From Thiovibrio sp964588325 (GTDB lineage: Bacteria; Desulfobacterota; Desulfobulbia; Desulfobulbales; Desulfurivibrionaceae), in NCBI GenBank assembly GCA_964588325.1, contig CAZPOR010000006.1, positions 1-64,000 of the forward strand: 64,000 bases of DNA. The letters run 5' to 3'. Positions within the stretch are counted from its first letter, which is position 1; every line of letters begins with the position of its first letter. Position numbers and translations under genes: made by a program. The notes beneath the pieces were generated by a model. That model had not been told where the DNA came from. It searched no databases and saw only the letters and a program-made list of their open reading frames with translations. Below are positions 54,014 to 62,779 of this stretch, in pieces.

Positions 54014-55627
54014 CTATTGTACCTGCGAAACCGCCTCGCGATAAAGCGCTAAATAATGGACCAGCACTTTATCCCAGGTGCAGTTGTCGTGGATGGCCTT
54101 GACGGCGCCCTGCTGCATGGCCAGGATTTTTTGGGGATTGTCCCGGAAGGTCTGCATCGCCTTCTGCATTGCGCCCATCAGGGCGGCGGATTTGTGCTCC
54201 GGATAGGCAAACCCGGTTTCTCCGTCCTTCACCTTGACCAAGCCGCCGATGTGGTGGACGATGGGCAGGTTGCCGAAGAGCTGGGCGATATAGTCGGTAA
54301 GGCCGCAGGGCTCGTAGCGGGAGGGGATGAGAAAGAAGTCGCCCGCCGCGTAGATGCGGTTGGCAAGCTGCTGGTCGTAGCCCCGCAGCAGGCAGATGCG
54401 CCCCTGGTTTTTGCGGGAAGCGGCCAGCCCGGCCAGGGCCGTCTCGATTTCCTTGCTGCCCGATCCCTGGATCAGGACCTGGAAGTTCTGGTCCAGGGGC
54501 AGCAGGGTTTCCAGCGCCCCCAGCAGCTTGTCCACCCCTTTTTGGGCGGACAAGCGGCCGACAAAGGTGAACAGGGGGATGGAGGGACGATCGTCCAGGG
54601 AGCCGGTCTGACGGACCGTCTTGAGGGTGCGTTGGGCCAGATCCTTGATCAGGCTCTGGCGGCATTTCGCCTTGCCGGCCAGGTCGCCGGTCGCCGGGTT
54701 GAACGGGGCGGCAAGGCCCAGAGGTTTAGGTTTGGTCGGGTCAAAGTCCGCCGGGTTGATGCCGTTGGTCACGCCCTTGAGCACCACGCCCCGGGCGAGA
54801 AGCCGGTGGCCGAGCCAGCCGGTCAGCGCATCGTCGTCGGTTTCCCGCAGCTCCCGGGCATAGTTTTCGCTCACCGTGTTCATGGCCGCGTAGGGCGAGG
54901 CAACGAGAAAAGGGTCGAAGCTGCCGTCCAGCAGGTTGTTGGTGATCAGCGCGTGGGGCAGCCCGGTGATCGCCTCGGCAAAGGGCAGGTCGCCCACCTC
55001 CTGATGGTAGCCGGTCCCGGCGTTGTGGATGGTCACCACGCAGCCGGTTTTGGCAAAGTAATGGCGGAAGCCCTCACTCTCGCGGAGCATGGCCGGGAGG
55101 ATGGCGGTGTGGCCGTCGTGGCAGTGGATTATTTCGGGCCGTTCGCCCAAGCGGATCATCAGGGCGGCCGCCGCCTTCTGCAGCAGGACGTTCATGGCGA
55201 AGTAGTCGAAATGGCCGGAGCCCTGGCGGTGAAACGGGTCCAGGGCCTCGTCCTCGGCGGTGTAGGTGTAGACGCTCTTTTTTTCCAGATAGCGGGCCGC
55301 GTCGATCAGGTAGATGGCCAGCGTCCCTTTTTTTGCCGCGGGCTTTTCCGTTTTGGTGAAGATCCGCACATACTCCCGGCGCGGTTCCCCGGCATAGTCC
55401 ATGTCGATGTCAAACCCCAGATCCAGAGGGATAAAACCGAGCTGTTTCGGGTCCATGAAGCCGTAAAGCGGCAGGACCACGCTGACCTTGCACCCCGAGC
55501 GGGCCAGGGCCTCGGCCAGTTGCCGGACCACATCCTTGACCCCGCCGGCCCCGGCCAGACCGTCGTATTCGCGGGTCAGCATCCAGACGGTGTTGATGGC
55601 GGTTTTTGGGGGAGAGGCTGGACTCAT
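54014..55627 (-). CDS. glgA: Glycogen/starch synthase, GT5 family
   Basis: 537-residue glucosyltransferase extending alpha-1,4-glucan from a nucleotide-glucose. The N-terminal catalytic half (TVWMLTREYDGLAGAGGVKDVV, IHCHDGHTAILPAM near residue 170, VTIHNAGTGYHQEVG) and the C-terminal GT-B half (TFVGRLSAQKGVDKLLGAL, FFLIPSRYEPCGLTDYIAQLFG with the catalytic Glu near residue 445) are complete. The nucleotide-sugar Lys of the classical KxGGL motif is replaced (AGAGGVKD), so donor specificity may differ from GlgA of E. coli. No other glycogen genes lie next to it. Confidence 0.88.
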   Translation of the reverse strand: MSPASPPKTAINTVWMLTREYDGLAGAGGVKDVVRQLAEALARSGCKVSVVLPLYGFMDPKQLGFIPLDLGFDIDMDYAGEPRREYVRIFTKTEKPAAKKGTLAIYLIDAARYLEKKSVYTYTAEDEALDPFHRQGSGHFDYFAMNVLLQKAAAALMIRLGERPEIIHCHDGHTAILPAMLRESEGFRHYFAKTGCVVTIHNAGTGYHQEVGDLPFAEAITGLPHALITNNLLDGSFDPFLVASPYAAMNTVSENYARELRETDDDALTGWLGHRLLARGVVLKGVTNGINPADFDPTKPKPLGLAAPFNPATGDLAGKAKCRQSLIKDLAQRTLKTVRQTGSLDDRPSIPLFTFVGRLSAQKGVDKLLGALETLLPLDQNFQVLIQGSGSKEIETALAGLAASRKNQGRICLLRGYDQQLANRIYAAGDFFLIPSRYEPCGLTDYIAQLFGNLPIVHHIGGLVKVKDGETGFAYPEHKSAALMGAMQKAMQTFRDNPQKILAMQQGAVKAIHDNCTWDKVLVHYLALYREAVSQVQ

Positions 55628-55710
55628 GTGTGGTTCCTGTCATCGTTGTTCCCGTTTACACGGCTGGCGGGAGGGGGCGGTGGGGAGGGAATTTTCTCCC
55701 TGTGTGTGTT

Positions 55711-56766
55711 TCAGGCAATGGCCTTCTGCCGGAGCAGATGATCGGCCAGGGTCAATGCCATCATGGCCTCGCAGACCGGGATGATCCGGGGAATGGCGGA
55801 GATGTCGTGGCGGCCGCCGATGCTGACCGTGACCGGCTCGCGGGCCAGGGTGATGGTCTGCTGTTCCCGACTGATGGAGGGGATGGGCTTGACCGCCACC
55901 CGGGCCACGATGGCGTCGCCATTGGATATCCCGGCCAGGATGCCGCCGCTGTTGTTGCTGGCAAACCCCTCGGGCAGGATGACATCGTTGTTCTGGGATC
56001 CCCGCATAGCGGCGGCCGCAAAGCCCGCGCCGATCTCCACCCCCTTGACCGCGCCAATGGACATCAGCGCGCCTGCCAGGGCCGCGTCGAGTTTCTCGAA
56101 CACCGGTTCCCCCAACCCAGCGGGGCAGCCGGTGGCGAGAATCTCGACAATGCCGCCCAGGGTGTCTCCCTCCTTGCGCACCGTTTCGATGTGGGTGATC
56201 ATTGTGGCGGCGGCTTCGTTGTCCGGGCAGAAGAGCGGGTTGTCGTTGATTTCGCCCAGTTTGCGTTTGTCGGTGGCGATTTCGCCCAGGGCCACGGTGT
56301 AGGCTGTAACCGTGATGCCCTGCAGGGCGAGGAGTTTTTTGGCCACTGCCCCGGCGGCCACCCTGCCCGCGGTTTCCCGGGCTGAGGCCCGGCCGCCGCC
56401 CCGGTGATCGCGGATCCCGTATTTGGCGAGATAGCTGATGTCGCCATGCCCCGGCCGGAAGATATCCTTGAGATTGTCGTAGGATTTGCTGTGGGCGTCC
56501 TTGTTGAAGATGGCCAGAGCAATGGGGGTGCCGGTGGTTTTCCCTTCAAAGATCCCGGAGAGGATCTCCACCGCATCCGGTTCCTTTCTGGGGCTTGCGG
56601 CAGGCCCGCCCTTGCCGGGCCGTCTGCGGTCCAGCTCCGCCTGGATATCCTGGGCGGTGAGCGGCAGCCCGGGGGGGCAGCCGTCGATGGTGGCGCCCAC
56701 AGCGGTGCCGTGGGATTCGCCCCAGGTGGTTACGCGAAAAAGAGAGCCAAAGGTATTTCCAGCCAT
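55711..56766 (-). CDS. aroC: Chorismate synthase
   Basis: 351-residue enzyme, last common step of aromatic amino-acid synthesis, using reduced FMN. Typical motifs: GNTFGSLFRVTTWGESHG at the start (catalytic His), GIRDHRGGGRASARETAGRVAAGA near residue 115 (second catalytic His and Arg cluster), and SNNSGGILAGISNGD near residue 275. Length is normal. It starts nine bases after the shikimate kinase gene ends, forming an aroK-aroC operon. Confidence 0.97.
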   Translation of the reverse strand: MAGNTFGSLFRVTTWGESHGTAVGATIDGCPPGLPLTAQDIQAELDRRRPGKGGPAASPRKEPDAVEILSGIFEGKTTGTPIALAIFNKDAHSKSYDNLKDIFRPGHGDISYLAKYGIRDHRGGGRASARETAGRVAAGAVAKKLLALQGITVTAYTVALGEIATDKRKLGEINDNPLFCPDNEAAATMITHIETVRKEGDTLGGIVEILATGCPAGLGEPVFEKLDAALAGALMSIGAVKGVEIGAGFAAAAMRGSQNNDVILPEGFASNNSGGILAGISNGDAIVARVAVKPIPSISREQQTITLAREPVTVSIGGRHDISAIPRIIPVCEAMMALTLADHLLRQKAIA

Positions 56767-56775
56767 TATTTACAC

Positions 56776-57360
56776 CTAACAGAATATGGGGTCCTTGGGG
56801 AGCGAGGCTTCGACATCGCGCAGAAACGCATCGTCTCCCAGGGCCGTTTCAATGATATGCACGATTTCGCCCGCGGTTTTGTTGCTGGTGTCCACGGCAA
56901 GGTGCGAACCTTTTTCATAGAGCGGATCCCGCTCGGCCAGCACCTGGGCCACCTCGACATAGAGGTCCGAGTCGGTGAGCGTCGGCCGCTGTTCCGTACT
57001 GTTTGCATCCTCGGCCAGCCTGCGGCAGATGGTGTCGATATCCGCCGTGAGCCAGACGGTAAGGCCGGTCTGCCGCAAGAGGTTCCAGATATCCTGATGG
57101 AGGATCGCCCCGCCGCCGGTGGAAATGACCGCGTCCTTGCGGCAGATCATTTCGGCCAGCAGGTCGCGCTCCAGGAGGCGGAACTGTCCCCAGCCGTGCT
57201 GGGCGACGATCTGCCGGATGGACTGCCCTGCCCTGGCCACGAGCATCTCATCCATGTCGATGAAATCGAGGTGCAGGTGTTCGGCCAGCGTCAAACCCAC
57301 CAGGGTCTTGCCGGTGGCCCGGTAGCCGGTCAGGATTATTTTTCTCCGCGGTGTAAACAT
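56776..57360 (-). CDS. aroK: Shikimate kinase
   Basis: 194-residue P-loop kinase that phosphorylates shikimate. Walker A is GYRATGKTLVG near residue 13, a variant of the usual GxxGxGKS with Ala and Thr; the DMDEMLV motif near residue 37 binds the metal, and ISTGGGAIL near residue 85 binds shikimate. Lid residues are HGWGQFRLLERDLL. It is first in the aroK-aroC operon. Very similar RATGKT kinases occur in other Desulfobacterota. Confidence 0.9.
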   Translation of the reverse strand: MFTPRRKIILTGYRATGKTLVGLTLAEHLHLDFIDMDEMLVARAGQSIRQIVAQHGWGQFRLLERDLLAEMICRKDAVISTGGGAILHQDIWNLLRQTGLTVWLTADIDTICRRLAEDANSTEQRPTLTDSDLYVEVAQVLAERDPLYEKGSHLAVDTSNKTAGEIVHIIETALGDDAFLRDVEASLPKDPIFC

Positions 57361-57666
57361 GTGACAAGTCTTCTTCCGGCCAGGGTGAAAAGCCCGAGGG
57401 TGCTCCTCGATCTGTAACTGTTCAGCAGCGGTGCAGATGCAGTGCCGAGCAGTTGCCGCACATATAGTGAATTTACGGGAAAGAGAGGGGGGGTGTCAAG
57501 CGCGGCCGCTCTTTCTTTTCCGTGATAGACCGCGAAGCAGGAAAAAGCACAAGGGTTTTATCGGGCATGGCTTTCAAGGCCAGGGCAATGCGGAGACCGT
57601 GTTTTTAGGTAATCTGTTGAAATGTAACGATATTTTAATTTTTTCACGAAATAGGACAAAAAAGGT

Positions 57667-57693
57667 TTGACAGCTACCAGTGCAAATGATAAC
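57667..57693 (+). promoter_or_regulatory. Peroxiredoxin promoter
   Basis: TTGACA (57667-57672), a 15-base spacer and GATAAC (57688-57693), about 60 bases before the peroxiredoxin start. The 57361-57750 gap holds no gene apart from this control region; 57420-57660 shows nothing recognisable. Confidence 0.5.
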
Positions 57694-57701
57694 TTTTATC
57701 A
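57687..57701. promoter_or_regulatory. Fur/PerR-like operator
   Basis: TGATAACTTTTATCA is an inverted repeat with perfect 6-base arms (TGATAA/TTATCA) and a 3-base centre. It overlaps the -10 box of the peroxiredoxin promoter and resembles Fur-family binding sites, so peroxide- or iron-dependent repression is plausible. Confidence 0.5.
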
Positions 57702-57750
57702 AACAGGAAATGATCGTCCTTATGGATTCCTTTTACGATGGAGATATGTC

Positions 57751-58362
57751 ATGGGTGAAAACTGCTGCGGTTGTTTACAGGTTGGTCAGAATGTCCCCGA
57801 TTTTACCATGGAAACCTACGAGCCGACCGATTACGGATTCGGCGCCACTTCCCTGGAAAAACTGAAAAAGGCTGGCAAGTGGACCGTGCTGGTTTTCTAC
57901 CCCGCTGATTTTACCTTTGTCTGCTCCACCGAATTGGGTGATCTGGCCGACGAGTACGACAATATCCGGGCAGCGGGCGGTGAGGTGATCACGGTGAGCA
58001 CCGACACCGTTTACACCCATCTCGCCTGGAAACGGGAAGAGAAATTCCTGGAAAACGCCAAATACCCCATGGCCGCAGACCCCACAGGCGCCGTGGCCAA
58101 GTTGTTCGGAGTGTATGACTACACCACGGGTCTTGCCCTGCGCGGCACCTTTATCATCAGTCCGGAGGGCAAGCTGGTTGCCTCCGAGGTGAATTTTTAC
58201 AACGTCGGCCGCAGCGCCAAGGAACTGTTGCGGAAACTCAAGGCCAGCGTCTATGTGGCCGCCCATCCCGACGAGGCGTGCCCGGCCCGCTGGGAAGCAG
58301 GCGACAAGACCCTCACCCCCGGCCCGAAACTGGTTGGGCAGGTGTACGACGCCCTGAAGTAA
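57751..58362 (+). CDS. 2-Cys peroxiredoxin, AhpC/Prx1 type
   Basis: 203-residue peroxidase. The peroxidatic Cys is in YPADFTFVCSTELGDL near residue 58, and the resolving Cys is in HPDEACPARWE near residue 178, giving a typical 2-Cys enzyme. LRGTFIISPEGKLV and the HLAWKREEKFL helix are also standard. An unusual short N-terminal tag MGENCCGCLQVGQ carries three extra cysteines. The ATG at 57751 has GGAG upstream. No AhpF-like reductase is adjacent, so thioredoxin or rubredoxin-type donors may serve. Confidence 0.94.
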   Translation: MGENCCGCLQVGQNVPDFTMETYEPTDYGFGATSLEKLKKAGKWTVLVFYPADFTFVCSTELGDLADEYDNIRAAGGEVITVSTDTVYTHLAWKREEKFLENAKYPMAADPTGAVAKLFGVYDYTTGLALRGTFIISPEGKLVASEVNFYNVGRSAKELLRKLKASVYVAAHPDEACPARWEAGDKTLTPGPKLVGQVYDALK

Positions 58363-58408
58363 GCCCGGCGCAATAGCGGGTCGCGCGATTGCGCAAACAC
58401 GGAACACC

Positions 58409-58505
58409 CTCTCCTCCGCAGCGCTCCCAGCAGAGGAGGAGAGTTGCTTTCTTCCTCCCCTCCCCTTGAAGCCCCCTTTCCCCCCTCTCTGGGAAAGGGG
58501 GCTTC
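58409..58505. terminator. Paired hairpins after the peroxiredoxin gene
   Basis: The first hairpin pairs CTCTCCTC with GAGGAGAG (about 58411-58442). The second pairs GAAGCCCCCTTTCCC (58468-58482) with GGGAAAGGGGGCTTC (58491-58505). They lie between convergent genes and probably end both transcripts. The rest of 58363-58624 has no convincing gene. Confidence 0.6.
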
Positions 58506-58624
58506 CTTTGTAAGATACCCTCCGTACGGCCTGAACCCTGTCGAAGGGCGGTTGGTGCAAGACGATAAAACGTCTGAAGGAATAATCTGTACCATCAGGG
58601 GGGGAGCGGTTTCAACAAACGGGC

Positions 58625-59098
58625 TCACAACTCCTTAAGGTAGACGACCTTGTCGTCGCCGGCCCGGTAAAAATCATGGAGCACGCAGGCCACATGGTAG
58701 CCGTTTTTCTCGTAAAAGCTGCGAGCCCGATCATAGCCCGGCGTGGAAGAAGTATCCACATAGACCTTGCCCTTTCCCCGGGCGGAGAGTTCGCTTTCCA
58801 TCCGGACAAGCAGCATCCGGCCCACCCCTTGCCTGCCCAGGGAGGGATCCACCGCGATCCAGTAGAGATCGAAGCGGCGTTCGGTCATGGGGATTTCGCC
58901 GTAGCAGATAAAACCCACCACCCCCTGCCCTTCGCTTATTGCCACAAGGATGGCATAATCGTTTTTGGCCGGGTCCAGGGTGTCGTCGATGACCTCGATG
59001 GCCACCTCGACCTCCTGGGCATTGAAATTTTTTTGCAGACGCACCAAGGCAAGAAGCTGGCCGCGGTCTTTGTCCTCAATGGGCCGGATGGTGATCAT
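58625..59098 (-). CDS. GNAT-family N-acetyltransferase
   Basis: 157-residue acetyltransferase. The acetyl-CoA pyrophosphate loop is VDPSLGRQGVGRMLLVRME near residue 87, and the late YDRARSFYEKNGYHVACV is the usual C-terminal strand and helix. It is last in an operon with kamA and two ATP-grasp ligases; its start overlaps the stop of the upstream ligase by four bases. In Abl systems an acetyltransferase acetylates beta-lysine; here the acceptor could be beta-lysine or a peptide made from it. Confidence 0.9.
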   Translation of the reverse strand: MITIRPIEDKDRGQLLALVRLQKNFNAQEVEVAIEVIDDTLDPAKNDYAILVAISEGQGVVGFICYGEIPMTERRFDLYWIAVDPSLGRQGVGRMLLVRMESELSARGKGKVYVDTSSTPGYDRARSFYEKNGYHVACVLHDFYRAGDDKVVYLKEL

Positions 59099-60096
59099 AG
59101 GGCGACCCGCAGGGAAACCAGCCGGAGGAATTCTCCGATCATCTCCGCGTAGCCCATCCCGCTGCGGTCCACGGCGGCGGGAAACCCGGCGTCCGGGCTC
59201 AGGCAGGGATTGGCGTTGATTTCCAGGATGGCGAGGTGTCCCTGCGCATCAAGGCGCAGATCCACCCTGGCGTAATCGCGCAGGCCGAAAAGCCCAAAGC
59301 ATTCCTGGGCCATGTGGCGCATGGCGTGCTGCAAGGATTCTGGCAGGGTGTCCGGAAAAATTCGGGGGCAATGGTGGTACTCGAAGGAAGCTTCGTCCCA
59401 TTTGGCCTTGTAGCTCACGATCCGGTGGAGACCGGCGGGAAATGCGGAAAAATCGATCTCCGCCAGGGGCATGATCCGGGGCTGGGGATAGCCGAAGAGC
59501 GAGACATTGAACTCCCGTCCCGCCATATACTCCTCCACCAGAATGGCGCCGTACCGGCCGTAGAGTTCTTCCAGCCGGGGCAGCAGGTCAATGCTGTTTT
59601 CCACCACTGATTCCTGCTCGATGCCGATGGAGGCGTCCTGGAAGCGGGGCTTGAGGATCACCGGGAAATTGAGCCCCGCTGGCCGGAGCACCTCGGCGCC
59701 CTCGTAGAGGAAAAAGGGCGGAGTGCGCAGGCCGGAGGCGGAAAGCAGCCGTTTCACCGTGAGCTTGTCCGTGGAGAGCAGCAGCGCCATGGCCGAGGAG
59801 CCGGTGAAGGGGATTCCCAGCAGCTCAAGGACTGCGGCCGGATGGCCGATCAGGAGCGGGTCTTCGTCCACCGATTCGCAAAGGTTGAAGGCGATGTCGA
59901 TCCGTGCCGCCTGCACCTGGCTGACAAAGCGGGACAGATCGCGGGTAAAGGGGATGCGCACCCGGGGCTGGTCCAGCTCAACGAGCGCAGCCTCGACGGC
60001 TTCCACCTGGGCCAGGACATCGGCGGAGGATTCCCAGTTCGGCTCGCCTTGTGGGATCGGCTCGTTGTGGATGATCCCGACCGTGAGGTGCTTCAT
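59095..60096 (-). CDS. ATP-grasp ligase, D-alanine-D-alanine ligase family (copy 2 of operon)
   Basis: 333-residue ATP-grasp enzyme. The order fits the Ddl family: an N-terminal lobe with DIAFNLCESVDEDPL, the STDKLTVKRLLSASGL hinge, the ATP-binding VILKPRFQDASIGIE near residue 145 and VEEYMAGREFNVSLFG near residue 187, and the metal-binding LAILEINANPCLSPDAGF near residue 292. Unlike true Ddl there is no cell-wall gene nearby; it is translationally coupled on both sides to another ATP-grasp gene and a GNAT gene, suggesting amide-bond formation between small acids and amines. Confidence 0.9.
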   Translation of the reverse strand: MKHLTVGIIHNEPIPQGEPNWESSADVLAQVEAVEAALVELDQPRVRIPFTRDLSRFVSQVQAARIDIAFNLCESVDEDPLLIGHPAAVLELLGIPFTGSSAMALLLSTDKLTVKRLLSASGLRTPPFFLYEGAEVLRPAGLNFPVILKPRFQDASIGIEQESVVENSIDLLPRLEELYGRYGAILVEEYMAGREFNVSLFGYPQPRIMPLAEIDFSAFPAGLHRIVSYKAKWDEASFEYHHCPRIFPDTLPESLQHAMRHMAQECFGLFGLRDYARVDLRLDAQGHLAILEINANPCLSPDAGFPAAVDRSGMGYAEMIGEFLRLVSLRVAL

Positions 60097-61076
60097 GGTT
60101 CAAGCCCGAGCCTGGTAATGGCGGCGGTCACGATTTCGCTGAGCAGCTCCTGGTAGGAGATCCCGTACTTGGTGGCGATGATGCAGAGGTCGGAATGCTC
60201 GGGGTGCAGTCCGGCCAGGGGGTTGACCTCGATGAAATTCGGGATGCCGTTGGCGTCTGAGCGCAGATCGACCCTCCCGCCGTCCCGGCATGCCAGCCCC
60301 TGCCAGGCGGCCAGGGCGGTTGCTTCCGCCTGCCGGGCCTCCGCATCGTCCACTTTGCGGTATTCCACCAGCTCTTCGCAGAATTCCTTGTTGTGGTACG
60401 AATAGACCTCCGGCTCGGAGTGCGGCAGCAGGAGTACCTCCATGATCCCGATGGAGCGGGCCGCCGGGCCGTTGCCCACGATGCCCACGGTAAACTCCCT
60501 TCCCGGCAGGAACGCCTCCACCAGCACCGGCTGACGATAGGTTTCCAAAAGCTCCGCGCAGACCGTGTGCAATTGCCCGCTGTTGCTGATCTTGGAGGCC
60601 GGGGTAACACCCTTGCCGGTGCCTTCGGCCACGGGTTTGGCAAAGACCGGATAGGGCAGAGCCACCGCAGCCACGTCCGCCATGGATTGCACCACCGCAA
60701 AGGCCGGGGTGGGGATGCCGAGATCCCGGACCACATGTTTGCTCATTCCCTTGTGCAGGGTAAGAGCCAGGACCAAGGGGTCGGAAAAGACGTAGGGAAT
60801 CCGGTGCGCCTCCAGCAGGGCCGGCACCAGGGCTTCCCGGCCAAAGCCGTACAACCCTTCGCAGATATTGAAGACCAGATCCCACCGCTCGCCGGCCACA
60901 AGCCGGGGCATGAGGCCCATGAAATTGCCGATGGGCACGGTCTCGTGGCCCATGTTCCGCAGGGCGGCGTCAATGGCCTTGATGGTCGATTCCCGGTCGA
61001 ACTCGGCGGTTTCCTCTTCCCCGTAGCCTGCGGCCAGATAGTCGCTCCGCAGGTCGTAGGTCATTCCAATCAGCAT
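60093..61076 (-). CDS. ATP-grasp ligase, D-alanine-D-alanine ligase family (copy 1 of operon)
   Basis: 327-residue ATP-grasp enzyme related to, but clearly different from, the next gene. Visible parts are LVFNICEGLYGFGREALVPALLE near residue 68, LTLHKGMSKHVVRDLGIPTPAF, VFAKPVAEGTGKGVTPASKI near residue 143, VEAFLPGREFTVGIVGNG, and NFIEVNPLAGLHPEHSDLC near residue 280. Both the N-terminal FNICEG and the C-terminal E-x-N-P metal motif are intact, so an active ligase is expected. It lies 95 bases after kamA and overlaps the following ligase by four bases. Confidence 0.9.
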   Translation of the reverse strand: MLIGMTYDLRSDYLAAGYGEEETAEFDRESTIKAIDAALRNMGHETVPIGNFMGLMPRLVAGERWDLVFNICEGLYGFGREALVPALLEAHRIPYVFSDPLVLALTLHKGMSKHVVRDLGIPTPAFAVVQSMADVAAVALPYPVFAKPVAEGTGKGVTPASKISNSGQLHTVCAELLETYRQPVLVEAFLPGREFTVGIVGNGPAARSIGIMEVLLLPHSEPEVYSYHNKEFCEELVEYRKVDDAEARQAEATALAAWQGLACRDGGRVDLRSDANGIPNFIEVNPLAGLHPEHSDLCIIATKYGISYQELLSEIVTAAITRLGLEP

Positions 61077-61171
61077 ATGGGTTTTTCCTTGGTTACAGGG
61101 CAGTTAGCAAAAGGCAAGCAAGTTCCCTCCCCCCCGTCGAGGGTGGGGTATTCGATCCGGGCATAGCTTCA

Positions 61172-62398
61172 TCAGCTTGCCCGGCTGGCCGCGCCGATCA
61201 GATCGGGATAGCGGTAGATCGTGCCCTCGTAGTTGCGGAGCAAAAGGTCGTTGCCCTCGCGGCCGACCACGGTTTCCGGGATGAGCGGAATCTTGCCCCC
61301 GCCTCCCGGCGCGTCGATGACATAATTGGGCACGGCATAGCCAGAGGTATGGCCGCGCAGCCCTTGGTATATTTCCAGTCCCTTGGAAACCGGGGTGCGG
61401 AAATGGGCCGAGCCGATAATCGGGTCGCACTGGTACAGGTAATAGGGCTTGACCCGGATCTTGACCAGCCCGTGCATGAGCTGCCGCATGGTGTCCAGGG
61501 AATCGTTGATTCCGGAAAGGAGTACGGTCTGGCTGCCCAGGGGAATGCCCGCATCGGCGAGCATGGCGCAGGCCCTGGTCGCTTCCTCGGTCAGTTCGTC
61601 GGGATGGGTGCAGTGGATGCTCATCCACAGCGGGTGATATTTTTTCAGCGTACCCACCAATTCGGAGGTGATGCGCTGGGGCAGCACCATGGGTGCCTTC
61701 GTGCCGATGCGGATCATCTCCACGTGCGGGATCTGCCGCAGCCGGCTCAGCAGCCAATCCAACTGTTCGTCGGGCATGGTCAGCGGATCGCCGCCGGAAA
61801 GGAGCACGTCGCGGATCCCCGGATTGGCTGCGATGTAGGCGATGGCCTTCTGCCAGCGGGCCGGGCTGTACCCCTTGCGGCGGCCGACCATCCGGGAGCG
61901 GGTGCAGTAGCGGCAGTAACTCGAACAGTAGTCGGTGACCAAAAAGAGAACCCGGTCGGGATAGCGGTGCACCAGGCCGGGTACGGGGCTGTGATTCTCT
62001 TCGCCCAGGGGATCGTGTTCCTCGCCTTGGGAAACCAGGAGCTCGCTGACCGTCGGCACCATGGTGCGGCGGAGGGGCTGCTTCGGATCGTCAGGGGAGA
62101 TGAGGCTCGCGTAATAGGGGGTAATGGCCAGGGGCAGGGTGGCGCCATTGAAGGCCATGGCCTGCCGTTCACTGTCCGAGAGGTCTATGAGCTTGCCGAG
62201 TTTTTTGAGGCTGGTGATACGATTGCGAAGCTGCCAGCGCCAGTCGTGCCATTCATCGTCCGTGGCGAAGGAAAAATGGCGTTGGCGGAAGGTACGTGAG
62301 GGTGGTTGGCTGGAAAAGGGAAAGGGAAAGGGAAAGGCGCTGGGGCGACACCCTGGAGGTTCCTCTTGCTCTTCAAGATCTACAACCTTGTGCTGCAT
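61172..62398 (-). CDS. KamA-family radical SAM aminomutase (lysine 2,3-aminomutase-like)
   Basis: 408-residue radical SAM, PLP-dependent enzyme. The iron-sulfur motif is CSSYCRYCTRSRMVG near residue 150 (CxxxCxxC), followed by VLLSGGDPLTMPDEQLDWLL. The C-terminal substrate and PLP region has LLSGINDSLDTMRQL, YLYQCDPIIGSAHFRTPVSKG, and VIDAPGGGGKIPLIPE, all shared with lysine 2,3-aminomutases. Lysine versus glutamate as substrate cannot be settled by eye. The N-terminus carries a PFPFPF tract from a GGGAAA DNA repeat. ATG at 62398 with AAGGAG upstream. First gene of the operon with two ATP-grasp ligases and a GNAT. Confidence 0.92.
   Translation of the reverse strand: MQHKVVDLEEQEEPPGCRPSAFPFPFPFSSQPPSRTFRQRHFSFATDDEWHDWRWQLRNRITSLKKLGKLIDLSDSERQAMAFNGATLPLAITPYYASLISPDDPKQPLRRTMVPTVSELLVSQGEEHDPLGEENHSPVPGLVHRYPDRVLFLVTDYCSSYCRYCTRSRMVGRRKGYSPARWQKAIAYIAANPGIRDVLLSGGDPLTMPDEQLDWLLSRLRQIPHVEMIRIGTKAPMVLPQRITSELVGTLKKYHPLWMSIHCTHPDELTEEATRACAMLADAGIPLGSQTVLLSGINDSLDTMRQLMHGLVKIRVKPYYLYQCDPIIGSAHFRTPVSKGLEIYQGLRGHTSGYAVPNYVIDAPGGGGKIPLIPETVVGREGNDLLLRNYEGTIYRYPDLIGAASRAS
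62313..62338. repeat. GGGAAA hexanucleotide tract inside the KamA-like gene
   Basis: About four tandem GGGAAA units on the plus strand encode the Phe-Pro tract near KamA residues 20-27. Changes in repeat number would keep the frame. Confidence 0.7.
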
Positions 62399-62505
62399 CG
62401 TTTTTCTCCTTGCTGGATGTTCGGTGGATCTCGGAAAAAGAACAAATAATTTCAAAACGATACCGCCGATATCCGCAAGCGGTTCAGCATATTTGACTGA
62501 ACCAG

Positions 62506-62534
62506 TTTATGCTTATTGCACGGAAAAGTGTCAA
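62506..62534 (-). promoter_or_regulatory. Promoter of the kamA operon
   Basis: On the minus strand TTGACA (62534-62529), a 17-base spacer and CATAAA (62511-62506), about 110 bases before the kamA start. The remainder of the 62399-62779 gap is AT-rich (62540-62680) and holds no recognised gene. Confidence 0.55.
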
Positions 62535-62779
62535 GAAAAAAAAGAGGGGGGGTTGTTTTTTTAACTCATTGTTTTTTCGTTGTTTTTCGCCTTGTTGTAT
62601 GGCGAGGTTGTCGAGGGTGCGGGAGAGGGAATTGAAGGATGGATCTAACTATTTAAAATAATTAATAATAATTTGAAGAGATCCTGGAGGCCACAGAGCT
62701 TTGCGGCCGCGCCGCAAAAGCCGTATTCGCCGAAAGTGGCCATGATCGGGTCGTTGGCGTCGCTGCGAGCGACGGTATT

